Below, piece after piece: positions 16,314 through 25,452 of a stretch of 64,000 nt of DNA. Source of the stretch: JAMLIN01 sp041676645 (GTDB lineage Bacteria > Pseudomonadota > Gammaproteobacteria > Burkholderiales > Burkholderiaceae_E); assembly GCA_041676645.1 (NCBI GenBank), contig JBAYRO010000002.1, positions 1 through 64,000 of the forward strand. The letters are read 5' to 3'. A program made the translations under genes and the position numbers. Each line of letters begins with the position of its first letter. Within the stretch, counting starts at the first letter, position 1. A model generated the notes under the pieces. It made no database searches. It saw nothing but the letters and a program-made list of their open reading frames with translations, and was not told the DNA's origin.

Positions 16314-17921
16314 TTATACGAAGTGCAGGGAAAAACGCTCGTGGCCGCGACCACGGTCGAGCACATCGAGCACCCGCGCCCGACGCTCATCCTCGCCGCG
16401 GCGGATCCGCAGCGACTCGCCCGCGACGACCGTATCGCTGCCGACGACCAGCGTCCATTGCCCGGCCGACTCGACGAGGAACGCATCGACATGCTCGGCA
16501 TGGCGCTGCCCGCGAACGCCCACGGGCTGCGCCCGCCCGGCCATGACCGCAAGCCGCAGCCGATGACCGGTGCGCTGGTCCTTCAGCCCCGGCGCCGGCA
16601 CGATCTGGCGCACCGACTTGACGCGGGCGAGCATGAGATGGCCGGCGCCGTCCGGCTCGTCGGCAGAGTCGACGGCAAGCGCGACCAGCTCGCCACGGCG
16701 CACATGGGGAGTCATGGCCTGGCGATCGACCAGCCAGACGCCCGCCTCCTGGCCCACCCGCCGGGCCTTCTCGCTCTCGCCGGCCAGTGCGCCCACCGCA
16801 TCGACGGCCACGCGATCCTTGCCGAACGCCATGCGCAGGATGGTGTTCTGCTCCCAGCGACCGTAGGCGTAGGGCGAGTCGCGATCGTCATGCGAGTCGA
16901 CGGCGAGCTCGGCCCGCGAGCGATGGAAGCTGGGCATGCCGACCCGCAGGCGCACCGGCGTCGGGCGACCCGCCGGGACGATACCGCCGCGATTGCGGGC
17001 GCTCCAGCCGAACATCAGTTCATCGAGCAGATCCGCCAGGGCGGCGCGATCCATCCCCGGCATGCCGCGACTGGCCGAGCGGGCGTTGGCCAGCCAGCCA
17101 TCACGGCGCTCGGCCAGTTTCTTCTGCAGGCGATGGGTATCGAGGCGCACCGACAGGCGCGGCCCCAGCCACAGCGTCGGGCCATGCGGGTTGCCGGCCA
17201 GCTCCAGGCCGGCATCGAAGCGATAGCCGACCCGGGTCGCCCATCGTCTGGCCAGGCGATCGACGAGGCTCGCCTGGGCGGCCGGGCGCCCATCGAGGCC
17301 GACCGCCTGCAGCAGCAGCGGATAGGTGATGGCGGCCCGCGCGCTCACCGGCCGGGCGATCGCCATCGGGTCGACGAGGGATTCGTCGAGGAAGGTGGTC
17401 TGGCGCATGTGGCGCGCCAGCGCGGCGAGCTCGAACCAGTCGAGCGGGTCGACTTCGATGCGCGCAAGCAGTGCGAATGCGAGGCGCCGGGACAGGGCAT
17501 CGAGGCCGCGCGCCAGCGGCATGACCTCGCGTATCGCATTGCTCGCGCCGGGAATGACCGAGCGGGTATCGAGACCGGCGGATTCGACCATCCGGGTATG
17601 GACGCTCCGGTAGGCGCGATGCAGGCGATCGAGGGCCACCGCCACCTGGCGCCAGTCGGTGACAGCGTCCTGGTCGAAGGGCAGCGGGGCGCCGCGCAGG
17701 CGCGACGCGTGCCGCTCGGCATCGACGAGCAGGCTCGCCCGGGTGAGTTCGAGCATCTCGAAGGCCGCGTCGATTCCGAAATTGCCTTCGGCGATGCGCC
17801 CCGTCAGGGCGGTGACCGCCTTGAGACGCTCACCCGATTCCCTGGGCAGCCGGCCGAGCCACTTGTGGCAAGCGGCCGGGCCATCGACGCCGCCGGTTTC
17901 GAATGCTGCTCCGGATGCCAT
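16314..17921 (-). CDS. conserved hypothetical protein of betaproteobacterial type, function unknown
   Basis: Protein of 535 residues, not assigned to a named family with confidence. The N-terminal half is helical (CHKWLGRLPRESGERLKAV, FEMLELTRASLLVDAER, WRQVAVALDRLHRAYRSVH). Its W...LP / LE..R / Y pattern resembles a family of betaproteobacterial cytosolic proteins sometimes annotated as PilZ-containing or chaperone-like. The C-terminal third looks like small beta domains and ends GEDERRARVLDVLDRGRGHE. No signal peptide or membrane helix is evident. The ATG at 17921 is preferred (GGGA 8 nt upstream); 17957 is possible. The stop lies 44 nt before the DUF971 gene. A link to c-di-GMP or to the ubiquinone operon would be guesswork. 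Confidence 0.7.
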   Translation of the reverse strand: MASGAAFETGGVDGPAACHKWLGRLPRESGERLKAVTALTGRIAEGNFGIDAAFEMLELTRASLLVDAERHASRLRGAPLPFDQDAVTDWRQVAVALDRLHRAYRSVHTRMVESAGLDTRSVIPGASNAIREVMPLARGLDALSRRLAFALLARIEVDPLDWFELAALARHMRQTTFLDESLVDPMAIARPVSARAAITYPLLLQAVGLDGRPAAQASLVDRLARRWATRVGYRFDAGLELAGNPHGPTLWLGPRLSVRLDTHRLQKKLAERRDGWLANARSASRGMPGMDRAALADLLDELMFGWSARNRGGIVPAGRPTPVRLRVGMPSFHRSRAELAVDSHDDRDSPYAYGRWEQNTILRMAFGKDRVAVDAVGALAGESEKARRVGQEAGVWLVDRQAMTPHVRRGELVALAVDSADEPDGAGHLMLARVKSVRQIVPAPGLKDQRTGHRLRLAVMAGRAQPVGVRGQRHAEHVDAFLVESAGQWTLVVGSDTVVAGESLRIRRGEDERRARVLDVLDRGRGHERFSLHFV

Positions 17922-18068
17922 CTGAGAGATCCCGCATGAATGACGTTTCGCCCGCATCCCGGGGCCGACCGCCTCTGGAGGATCCGGTACTAGACACGAA
18001 ACGCGTCCGTCAGTAAATGAACGGCCGCGTCATGACGACGAACGGCCGGCCCCGGCCGACCAGTGAGC

Positions 18069-18518
18069 TCAGGCGCGTGGCGACGGATCGAAGGCCCTGC
18101 GCAACGCTTCCCGGTAGGCCGGCAGGCGTTGCAAGATCCCTGCCCGACGCGGCGCCGCCGCGGCGACCCGTTGCGGGTCGGTCGCCGCCCAGACCGGCGC
18201 CGGGTAGTGCGCGTCGTCCGGCCAGCGGGGAACCAGGTGCCAGTGCATGTGCGGCACCTGGTTGCCCAGGCTGGCGAGATTGACCTTGACCGGGGCCAGG
18301 GTGTCGATCATGACCCGCTCGACCCTCACGAGCACATCGAAAAGCCGGGCGCGATCCGCATCCGCGAGCTGGCTCAGCTCCGTCACATGCGCGTTCCAGA
18401 CGACCCGGGTGAAGCCCGGGTAAAGGGCTTCGTCGGGCAATATCACGCGCAGGCGGTCGTCGCGCCAGACGAGCTCGCCGCCCGTCCCGGCGCACAGCGG
18501 ACAGCCGGACTGCGGCAT
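18069..18518 (-). CDS. HIT-family nucleotide hydrolase (Ap4A hydrolase-like)
   Basis: Protein of 149 residues. The histidine triad reads HMHWHLVPR (about residues 89-97), and an N-terminal CPLCAG resembles a zinc-binding pair. The spacing and the C-terminal extension (DDAHYPAPVWA) differ from HinT, which is encoded separately at 42.1-42.5 kb, so this is the longer HIT type seen in betaproteobacteria. Probable activity: hydrolysis of dinucleoside polyphosphates or nucleotide conjugates in the cytosol. It lies 7 nt after the stop of the SDR gene on the same strand. Confidence 0.88.
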   Translation of the reverse strand: MPQSGCPLCAGTGGELVWRDDRLRVILPDEALYPGFTRVVWNAHVTELSQLADADRARLFDVLVRVERVMIDTLAPVKVNLASLGNQVPHMHWHLVPRWPDDAHYPAPVWAATDPQRVAAAAPRRAGILQRLPAYREALRRAFDPSPRA

Positions 18519-18525
18519 GACCGGC

Positions 18526-19293
18526 TCAGAACTTGGTGTAGCCGCCGTCGATCAGCATCTGCTCGCCGGTGTAGTAGGCCGATGCCGGGCTGGCAAGGTA
18601 GACGGCGGCGCCGCCGAAGTCCTCGATCGCGCCCCAGCGGCGCGCCGGGATCCGGGGCATGACGGCGTCGTGGAACTTGTCGTTGCCGAAGGACCGCGCG
18701 GTCATGTCGGTTTCGATCCAGCCCGGCAGGATCGAGTTGACCCGGATGCGGTGGCGCGCGAGCTCGACGGCGAGCGCCCGCACATAGGCGGTGACCGCGC
18801 CCTTCGAAGCGCCGTAGTGGCTGTTGCGTGCGGCGCCTTCGACCGCCGCGGTGCTTGCGGTGGCGACCAGCGAGCCGCCCTCGCCGCGCTCGATCATGTG
18901 GCGCGCGGCCGCCCGGAAGGTGAGGAACACGCCCTCGACGTTGATCCGCTGCACCCGGCGGAATTCATCGAGCGACATGTCGACCATCAGCGTGCCCTTG
19001 GAGGACACACCGGCGTTGGCGAAGCAGGAGTCGATCTTGCCAAGCGCGCCGAGCGTATCGGCGAAGGTGCGCTCGATCGCCGCCTCGTCGCCGACGTCGC
19101 AGGTGAAGGACTCGACCTTCAGGCCTTCGGCGACCAATGCCTCCCGCGCCCCGGCGGTCTTGTCGGGATTGGAGCCCCAGATCGCGACATGGGCGCCCGC
19201 CTGGGCCAGCGCCCGCGCCATGCCGAGCCCGATGCCCCCGTTGCCGCCGGTCACCAGTGCGGTGCGTCCGCTCAGATCGAATGGCTGGTACAT
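18526..19293 (-). CDS. short-chain dehydrogenase/reductase
   Basis: Classical SDR of 255 residues. The NAD(P)-binding TGGNGGIGLGMA is at residues 15-26, CFANAG lies mid-protein, and the active-site Tyr-Lys is YGASK (about 160-164), with a Ser in STAAVEG before it. PGWIETDM and a C-terminal LIDGGYTKF are typical of FabG- or gluconate 5-dehydrogenase-like members. The substrate cannot be told from sequence. Neighbours are a HIT protein downstream and a large FAD oxidase upstream, neither of which defines a pathway. Confidence 0.92.
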   Translation of the reverse strand: MYQPFDLSGRTALVTGGNGGIGLGMARALAQAGAHVAIWGSNPDKTAGAREALVAEGLKVESFTCDVGDEAAIERTFADTLGALGKIDSCFANAGVSSKGTLMVDMSLDEFRRVQRINVEGVFLTFRAAARHMIERGEGGSLVATASTAAVEGAARNSHYGASKGAVTAYVRALAVELARHRIRVNSILPGWIETDMTARSFGNDKFHDAVMPRIPARRWGAIEDFGGAAVYLASPASAYYTGEQMLIDGGYTKF

Positions 19294-19349
19294 GATGTCC
19301 TGTCTCCTTGTCAGATACGGATGGATTGCCGCCCGGCCCCGCGCCGGAT

Positions 19350-22300
19350 TCAGACGAGCACCCGCTCGATGCCGCCGTTGTTGGCCCGGCCGACATATTC
19401 GGGCAGCCAGTTCTCGCCGAGCAGGCGCCTGGCCATCTCGACGACGATGTAGTCGGCCTCGGTGCCATTCTCCTCATCGTATCGCGCCAGGCCCTGCAGG
19501 CACGACGGGCATGATGTCAGGACCTTCACCGGACCGTCGAACGCCTGCCCGCCCTCGCCCCGCGCCGCCGCGACGCCGCGCCGGAGTTCCTGCGCCTTGC
19601 GGAAGCGGACCTGGGTCGAGATGTCCGGCCGGCTGACGGCAAGCGTACCGGATTCACCGCAGCAGCGGTCGCTCAGGGCGACATCACCGTTGAGCTCGCT
19701 GTTGACCAGCTGGTTCACGACGGCCAGCGGCTGGTACTTCTTCATGGGGGTGTGGCAGGGATCGTGGTACATGTAGCGCGCACCGGTCACGTCCTCGATC
19801 CGGACCCCCTTCTCGAGAAGGTATTCGTGGATGTCGATGATGCGGCTGCCCGGGAAGATGCGATCGAATTCGTAGGTCGAGATCTGGTCGTAGCAGGTTC
19901 CGCAGGACACCACGACGGTCTTGATGTCGAGATAGTTCAGGGTTGTGGCAACCCGGTGGAACAGCACCCGGTTGTCGGTGATCATCTTCTCGGCCTTGTC
20001 GTACTGGCCCGAGCCGCGCTGCGGATAGCCGCAGCAGAGATAGCCCGGCGGCAGCACCGTCTGCACCCCGACATGCCAGAGCATCGCCTGGGTCGCCAGC
20101 CCCACCTGCGAGAACAGGCGCTCGGAGCCGCAACCCGGGAAATAGAACACCGCCTCGGCATCGGCGCTCGTCGCGACGGGGTCGCGGATGATGGGGACGT
20201 AGCGGTTGTCCTCGATGTCGAGCAGGGCGCGCGCCGTCTTCTTGGGCAGCCCGCCCGGGAGCTTGCGATTGACGAAGTGGATCACCTGCTCCCTGACCGG
20301 CGCCTTGCCGACCGTGGCCGGCGGCTTGCGGTTCTGCGCGCGCCCGAAGCGCTTGAGAACGTCGCTGGCCATGCGCTGCGCCTTGTAGCCGACGCCCACC
20401 ATCGCCGCCCGCGTCGCCTTGATCGTGTCGGGATCGGTCGCGTTGAGGAAGAACATCGCCGCGGTGTTGCCGGCGTTGAACTTCTTGCGACCCATCCGGC
20501 GCAGGAGGTTGCGCATGTTCATCGAGACATCGCCGAAATCGATGTCGACCGGACACGGGGCTTCGCACTTGTGGCAGACGGTGCAATGGTCGGCAACGTC
20601 CGAGAATTCGTCCCAATGCCGGATCGAAACCCCGCGCCGGGTCTGCTCCTCGTACAGGAAGGCCTCGACCAGCAGCGAGGTGGCCAGGATCTTGTTGCGC
20701 GGCGAATAGAGCAGGTTCGCCCTCGGCACATGCGTGGCGCATACCGGCTTGCACTTGCCGCAGCGCAGGCAGTTGCTGATCGAATCGGCGATCGCGCCGA
20801 TCTCGGATGCCTGCATGATCAGGGATTCGGCGCCCATCAGCCCGAAGCTCGGGGTGTAGGCGTCGCGCAGGTCGGCGCCGGCCATCAGCTTGCCGCGATT
20901 GAAGCGGCCCTCGGGGTCGACCCGTTCCTTGTAGAGCCGGAACGGCTCGAGCTCGGCCTCCTCGAGGAAGGCCAGCTTGGTCAGGCCGATGCCATGCTCG
21001 CCGGAAATGACGCCGTCGAGCGAACGGGCCAGCGCCATGATCCGCACCACCGCCGCCTCGGCTTCCTTGAGCATGCCGTAGTCGTCGGAATTGACCGGAA
21101 TGTTGGTGTGCACGTTGCCGTCGCCGGCATGCATGTGCAGGGCCACGAAGACCCGGCTGCGCAGGATCCGGGCGTGGGTCGCCTCGACCGCGGCCCGGGT
21201 CGGCTCGAAGATCTGCCCGGACAGGATCCGGCGCAGGCCGTCGCGCAGCTCGAGCTTCCAGGAGACCCGGACGATGCGATCCTGGAGCAGGCGGAACAGC
21301 GTCGCCCCGGGCTCCTCGCCGAGCAGCGCGCTCGCCGCGTCCCGGGCTTCGGCCAGGCCCTGCCCGGGCAGGAGGTCGACGAGCCCCGCCAGCGGTTCGT
21401 CCATGCCATCGAGCAGGAAACGCCAGCGCCGCTCGACCGAATCGAGAAGGTCCAGCGCCTCGCGACGACGCTCGGCGACGAGTTCCCCGACATGGTCGCC
21501 CACGCCTTCATCGATCTTGCCCAGTGCCCAGTCGGCCTCGAGCAGGCGCCGGATGTCCTCGACCAGGCGCAGCTTGTTGCCGATGGAGAGCTCGATATTG
21601 ATGTGCTCGATGCCATCGGTGTATTCGCCCAGCCGCGGCAGGGGAATGACGACGTCTTCGTTGATCTTGAAGGCGTTGGTATGGCGCGCGATCGCCGCGG
21701 TGCGCGAACGATCGGCCCAGAAGCGCTTGCGCGCATCGGCCGCCACCGCGACGAAGCCCTCGCCGGCGCGCCGGTTGGCCATGCGCACCACTTCGGAGGC
21801 CGCCATCGCGACATCCTCGTCGCGATCGCCGACGATATCGCCGATCAGGACCAGCTTGGGCAGGCCGCCGCGCCGCGACTTCGTGGTGTAGCGCACGGCG
21901 CGCAGGTAGCGTTCATCGAGATGCTCGAGGCCGGCGAGCATCACCCGGGCGCCGACATCGGGTCCGGCCTGGCGCGCCAGCGAATCGAGGTAGTCCTTGA
22001 TCTCGACGATCGAGGGCACCGCGAGCTTGGGCTGGCCCAAGAACTCGAGGCAGACGGTGCGCACACAGGCCGGCATGCGATGCAGGATCCAGCGCGCCGA
22101 CGTGATGATCCCGTCGCAGCCCTCCTTCTGGACCCCCGGCAGGCCGGCGAGGAACTTGTCGGTGACGTCCTTGCCCAGTCCCGCCCGGCGAAACGTCCGG
22201 CCTGGAATCACCAGGGTCTCGCGGCGAACCGGTTCGCCCTGCATGCGGCCATCGCGGCCGAGCTGGCGGGGCTTGAACCAGGTGAGCTCGAAACGGGCCT

Positions 22301-23351
22301 CCTCGACGTCGTGGATCTTGCCGAGGTTGTGGCCGACGCGGGAAACCTCCAGCCAGTCGCCCTGCGGATCGACCATCCGCCACCAGGCGAGATTGTCGAG
22401 CGCGGTACCCCAGAGTACCGCCTTCTTGCCGCCCGCGTTCATCGCGACGTTGCCGCCCACGCACGAGGCATCGAGCGAGGTCGGGTCGACCGCGAACACG
22501 AGGCCGGCGACATCGGCCGCATCGGTGACGCGACGGGTGACGACCCCGGCTTCGGCGAACACCGTCGCGACCGGCGCCTCGAGGCCCGGCAACAGGGTCT
22601 GCTCGACGGCATCGAGCCGCTCGAGCTTCTCGGTGTTGATGACGGCGGTAAGCGGTGACAAGGGGATCGCGCCGCCGGTATAGCCGGTGCCGCCGCCGCG
22701 CGGGATGATGGTCAGCCCCAGGCGCGCGCAGGCCAGCACCAGCGCCGCGACCTCGCGTTCACTGTCCGGGTTGAGCACCACGAAGGGATACTCGACCCGC
22801 CAGTCGGTTGCGTCGGTGACATGCGACACCCGGGTGAGCGGGTCGAAGCGGACGTTGTCGGCCGCGGTCAGCCTGGCGAACTGGCGCACCGCGCGCTGGC
22901 GCAGATCCCGGATCTGCTCGAAGAGGCGCTCGAAGTCGCGCACCGCCTCGCGTGCAAGCTCGACCAGGCGGACCACCCGCTGGCTGCGCAGGTCGGCGCC
23001 CTCGTCCCCGCCTTCGTCGGATTCCCGGCGGTGGTCGATCTCGCCGATCCGGTGCTCCAGCGCCTCGACCAGCTGGCCGCGCCGGCGCGGATTGTCGAGC
23101 AGGTCGTCCTGGAGATAGGGATTGCGGCGCACGACCCAGATATCACCGAGCACCTCGTAGAGCATCCGGGCCGAGCGGCCGGTGCGGCGTTCGGCGCGCA
23201 GCTCGCTGATCAGCTGCCAGCCTTCGTCGCCCAGCAGGCGGATCACGATCTCGCGGTCCGAGAACGAGGTGTAGTTGTACGGGATCTCGCGCAGGCGCAC
23301 CGTTTCCAGGGGGGCGGATGACGCCATCGACAGGGCTTCGCTTGCGTTCAT
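19350..23351 (-). CDS. FAD-linked oxidase with iron-sulfur and CCG domains (DUF3683 type, D-lactate dehydrogenase-like)
   Basis: Multidomain protein of 1333 residues. The N-terminal DUF3683 segment (PYNYTSFSDREIVIRLLG) covers roughly 10-160. An FAD-binding type 4 domain has PRGGGTGYTGGAIP near 220 and CVGGNVAMNAGG, followed by an FAD-oxidase C-terminal domain (MHAGDGNVHTNIPVN, GEHGIGL). Two 4Fe-4S motifs follow, CLRCGKCKPVC (about 860) and CTVCHKCEAPCP (about 920). Two CCG domains (CCGYPQRGSG, CCGESGTLA) suggest heterodisulfide-reductase-like electron transfer. It probably oxidises a 2-hydroxy acid such as D-lactate or glycolate and passes electrons to the quinone pool. The start at 23351 is supported by an ATGA overlap with the YqaA-type gene. 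Confidence 0.9.
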   Translation of the reverse strand: MNASEALSMASSAPLETVRLREIPYNYTSFSDREIVIRLLGDEGWQLISELRAERRTGRSARMLYEVLGDIWVVRRNPYLQDDLLDNPRRRGQLVEALEHRIGEIDHRRESDEGGDEGADLRSQRVVRLVELAREAVRDFERLFEQIRDLRQRAVRQFARLTAADNVRFDPLTRVSHVTDATDWRVEYPFVVLNPDSEREVAALVLACARLGLTIIPRGGGTGYTGGAIPLSPLTAVINTEKLERLDAVEQTLLPGLEAPVATVFAEAGVVTRRVTDAADVAGLVFAVDPTSLDASCVGGNVAMNAGGKKAVLWGTALDNLAWWRMVDPQGDWLEVSRVGHNLGKIHDVEEARFELTWFKPRQLGRDGRMQGEPVRRETLVIPGRTFRRAGLGKDVTDKFLAGLPGVQKEGCDGIITSARWILHRMPACVRTVCLEFLGQPKLAVPSIVEIKDYLDSLARQAGPDVGARVMLAGLEHLDERYLRAVRYTTKSRRGGLPKLVLIGDIVGDRDEDVAMAASEVVRMANRRAGEGFVAVAADARKRFWADRSRTAAIARHTNAFKINEDVVIPLPRLGEYTDGIEHINIELSIGNKLRLVEDIRRLLEADWALGKIDEGVGDHVGELVAERRREALDLLDSVERRWRFLLDGMDEPLAGLVDLLPGQGLAEARDAASALLGEEPGATLFRLLQDRIVRVSWKLELRDGLRRILSGQIFEPTRAAVEATHARILRSRVFVALHMHAGDGNVHTNIPVNSDDYGMLKEAEAAVVRIMALARSLDGVISGEHGIGLTKLAFLEEAELEPFRLYKERVDPEGRFNRGKLMAGADLRDAYTPSFGLMGAESLIMQASEIGAIADSISNCLRCGKCKPVCATHVPRANLLYSPRNKILATSLLVEAFLYEEQTRRGVSIRHWDEFSDVADHCTVCHKCEAPCPVDIDFGDVSMNMRNLLRRMGRKKFNAGNTAAMFFLNATDPDTIKATRAAMVGVGYKAQRMASDVLKRFGRAQNRKPPATVGKAPVREQVIHFVNRKLPGGLPKKTARALLDIEDNRYVPIIRDPVATSADAEAVFYFPGCGSERLFSQVGLATQAMLWHVGVQTVLPPGYLCCGYPQRGSGQYDKAEKMITDNRVLFHRVATTLNYLDIKTVVVSCGTCYDQISTYEFDRIFPGSRIIDIHEYLLEKGVRIEDVTGARYMYHDPCHTPMKKYQPLAVVNQLVNSELNGDVALSDRCCGESGTLAVSRPDISTQVRFRKAQELRRGVAAARGEGGQAFDGPVKVLTSCPSCLQGLARYDEENGTEADYIVVEMARRLLGENWLPEYVGRANNGGIERVLV

Positions 23352-23857
23352 GGTGAGGCGGTCGATTGTAGCGGAAGCCATCCGAACAGGCCGCCCCACC
23401 AGGCATCGGGAACCTGCAGGAGCAGCAGGGTGACCACGACGTAGCGCAGGCCCTTGCCAAGCGCCATCCAGGCGAGGCAGCGCCAGAACGACAGTCGCAG
23501 CCAGCCGGCCAGCACGCACAGGGGATCGCCGACCACCGGCAACCAGGCGAAGACGAGGGCGGGCGGCCCGATCCGCTCCAGCCATCGCAGCCAGCGGCCG
23601 CCGCGCTCGGCGCGCAGCGCACCCCGGGCGCCGCGACCGAGCCAGTAGTCGAACGCGCCGCCGGCGGTGTTGCCGGCCGTGGCGACGGCCACCACGAGCC
23701 AGAAATGCCCGGGATTGAGCCGGACGTAGGCGTAGGTCGCCGGCTCCGAACCCATGGGCAGCAGCGTGGCGGAGACGAAGGCGAACAGGAACACCGCGCC
23801 GAGCCCATTGCGCGGCAGCGCGAACCATTCGACGAGGCGATAGACGAGCGTTTCCAT
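23348..23857 (-). CDS. YqaA-type membrane protein (VTT/SNARE-associated superfamily)
   Basis: Inner-membrane protein of 169 residues with about four hydrophobic segments. Family marks are SATLLPMGSEP, GNTAGGAFDYWLGR and WLPVVGDPLCVLAGWLR, all as in YqaA and DedA-related proteins. DedA relatives act in lipid scrambling and envelope homeostasis; the role of YqaA is not settled. It is the first gene of the unit, and its stop overlaps the start of the large FAD oxidase by 4 nt. The divergent ilvA start is 62 nt away. Confidence 0.88.
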   Translation of the reverse strand: METLVYRLVEWFALPRNGLGAVFLFAFVSATLLPMGSEPATYAYVRLNPGHFWLVVAVATAGNTAGGAFDYWLGRGARGALRAERGGRWLRWLERIGPPALVFAWLPVVGDPLCVLAGWLRLSFWRCLAWMALGKGLRYVVVTLLLLQVPDAWWGGLFGWLPLQSTASP

Positions 23858-23904
23858 CGCGCGAGAGTGTAAGCGGGGCTCGCCCCGGGGTGCCGGCGGA
23901 CGAT

Positions 23905-23910
23905 TAGAAT
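23905..23910 (+). promoter_or_regulatory. candidate -10 box of ilvA
   Basis: TAGAAT, one mismatch to TATAAT, ends 9 nt before the ilvA ATG, so transcription would begin almost at the start codon. No clear -35 box is seen at the right distance. Confidence 0.4.
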
Positions 23911-23919
23911 CAGTCGATC

Positions 23920-25452
23920 ATGCACACCCACTACCTGAAGAAGGTCCTCACCGCACGGGTCTACGACGTCGCGCTCGAGGCGCCGCTGGAACCCGCCCCC
24001 GTCCTCTCGACCCGCCTCGGCAACCGGATCCTCTTCAAGCGCGAGGATCTCCAGCCGGTCTTCTCGTTCAAGCTGCGGGGGGCCTACAACAAGATGGCGA
24101 ACCTGGGCCCCGAGGACCTCGCCCGCGGCGTGATCACCGCGTCGGCCGGCAACCACGCCCAGGGGGTGGCGCTGGCCGCCCGCACCCTGGGCTGTCGCGC
24201 GGTCATCGTGATGCCGGTCACCACGCCCCAGCTCAAGGTCGATGCGGTCGCCTCGCACGGCGCCGAGATCGTCCTGCATGGCGAGTCCTACAGCGACGCT
24301 TCCCAGCACTCGCAGGCGCTGCAGGAACGCGAAGGCCTCAGCTACGTGCATGCCTTCGACGACCCCGACGTGATCGCCGGCCAGGGCACGATCGGCATGG
24401 AGATCCTGCGCCAGCACCAGAGTCCGATCGAGGCGATCTTCGTACCGATCGGCGGCGGCGGCCTCATCGGCGGGATCGCCGCCTACGTCAAGCAGATCAA
24501 GCCCGAGATCCGGATCATCGGGGTCCAGACGGTCGACTCCGATGCGATGGCCCGCTCGGTCAAGGCGGGCCGGCGCATCGAACTGCACGATGTCGGGCTG
24601 TTCTCCGACGGCACCGCGGTCAAGAAGGTCGGCGCCGAAACCTTCCGGCTGGTGCGCCACTTCGTCGACGAGATCATCACGGTCGACACCGACGCGGTCT
24701 GCGCCGCGATCAAGGACGTCTTCACCGATACCCGCTCGATCCCCGAAGCGGCGGGCGCGCTGGCGATCGCCGGCGCCAAGGCCTACATCGCCCGCGAGGG
24801 CATCCGCGACCGCACCCTGGTCACGATCGTGAGCGGCGCGAACATGCAGTTCGATCGCCTGCGCTTCGTCTCCGAGCGCGCCGAGATCGGCGAGCAGCGC
24901 GAGGCGGTCTTCGCGGTCACGATCCCGGAGGAGCGCGGCAGCTTCCGCCAGTTCTGCCGGCTGCTGGGCTCGCGCAACATCACCGAGTTCAACTACCGCA
25001 TGGCCGACGCCAGCGATGCCCACCTGTTCGTGGGCATCCAGATCGCCACGCGCGACGAAGCGGTGCGCATCGCCGGCAGCTTCGAGGAAGCCGGCTTCGG
25101 GGTGATCGACCTCACCGACGATGAAATGGCCAAGAGCCACCTGCGCCACCTGGTGGGCGGACGCTCGCCGCTCAGCCAGGACGAGCGGGTGTTCCGCTTC
25201 GAGTTCCCCGAGCGCCCCGGCGCGCTGATGCGCTTTCTCGAACGGATGCGCCCGGACTGGAACATCTCGCTCTTCCACTACCGCAACCATGGCGACGACT
25301 CCGGCCGGGTCCTGGTCGGCATGCAGGTGCCGCGCAACAGCCGGACGGCGCTGCGGGCGTTCCTCGACGGCCTGGGCTATCGCTACTGGGACGAAAGCGA
25401 TCACCCGGCCTACCGACTGTTCCTCGGCAAGCCGGAACCCGTGAACCCGTGA
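23920..25452 (+). CDS. ilvA: threonine ammonia-lyase, biosynthetic (threonine deaminase)
   Basis: PLP enzyme of 510 residues catalysing threonine to 2-oxobutanoate, the first step to isoleucine. The PLP lysine is in FSFKLRGAYNKM (about residue 51), with SAGNHAQGVA and the phosphate-binding glycine loop GGGGLIGG (about 178). Two ACT-like regulatory domains occupy roughly 325-505 (RGSFRQFCRLLGSRNITEFN and RPGALMRFLERM), the form inhibited by isoleucine and found in biosynthetic enzymes. The ending GYRYWDESDHPAYRLFLG is typical. Its stop overlaps the GTG of the next gene (GTGA). Confidence 0.97.
   Translation: MHTHYLKKVLTARVYDVALEAPLEPAPVLSTRLGNRILFKREDLQPVFSFKLRGAYNKMANLGPEDLARGVITASAGNHAQGVALAARTLGCRAVIVMPVTTPQLKVDAVASHGAEIVLHGESYSDASQHSQALQEREGLSYVHAFDDPDVIAGQGTIGMEILRQHQSPIEAIFVPIGGGGLIGGIAAYVKQIKPEIRIIGVQTVDSDAMARSVKAGRRIELHDVGLFSDGTAVKKVGAETFRLVRHFVDEIITVDTDAVCAAIKDVFTDTRSIPEAAGALAIAGAKAYIAREGIRDRTLVTIVSGANMQFDRLRFVSERAEIGEQREAVFAVTIPEERGSFRQFCRLLGSRNITEFNYRMADASDAHLFVGIQIATRDEAVRIAGSFEEAGFGVIDLTDDEMAKSHLRHLVGGRSPLSQDERVFRFEFPERPGALMRFLERMRPDWNISLFHYRNHGDDSGRVLVGMQVPRNSRTALRAFLDGLGYRYWDESDHPAYRLFLGKPEPVNP

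Noticed and set aside
19752..22658. Plus-strand open frame of 968 codons opposite the FAD oxidase
   Set aside because: The minus-strand frame carries intact FAD, Fe-S and CCG motifs. The opposite product shows no motif and only skewed composition.
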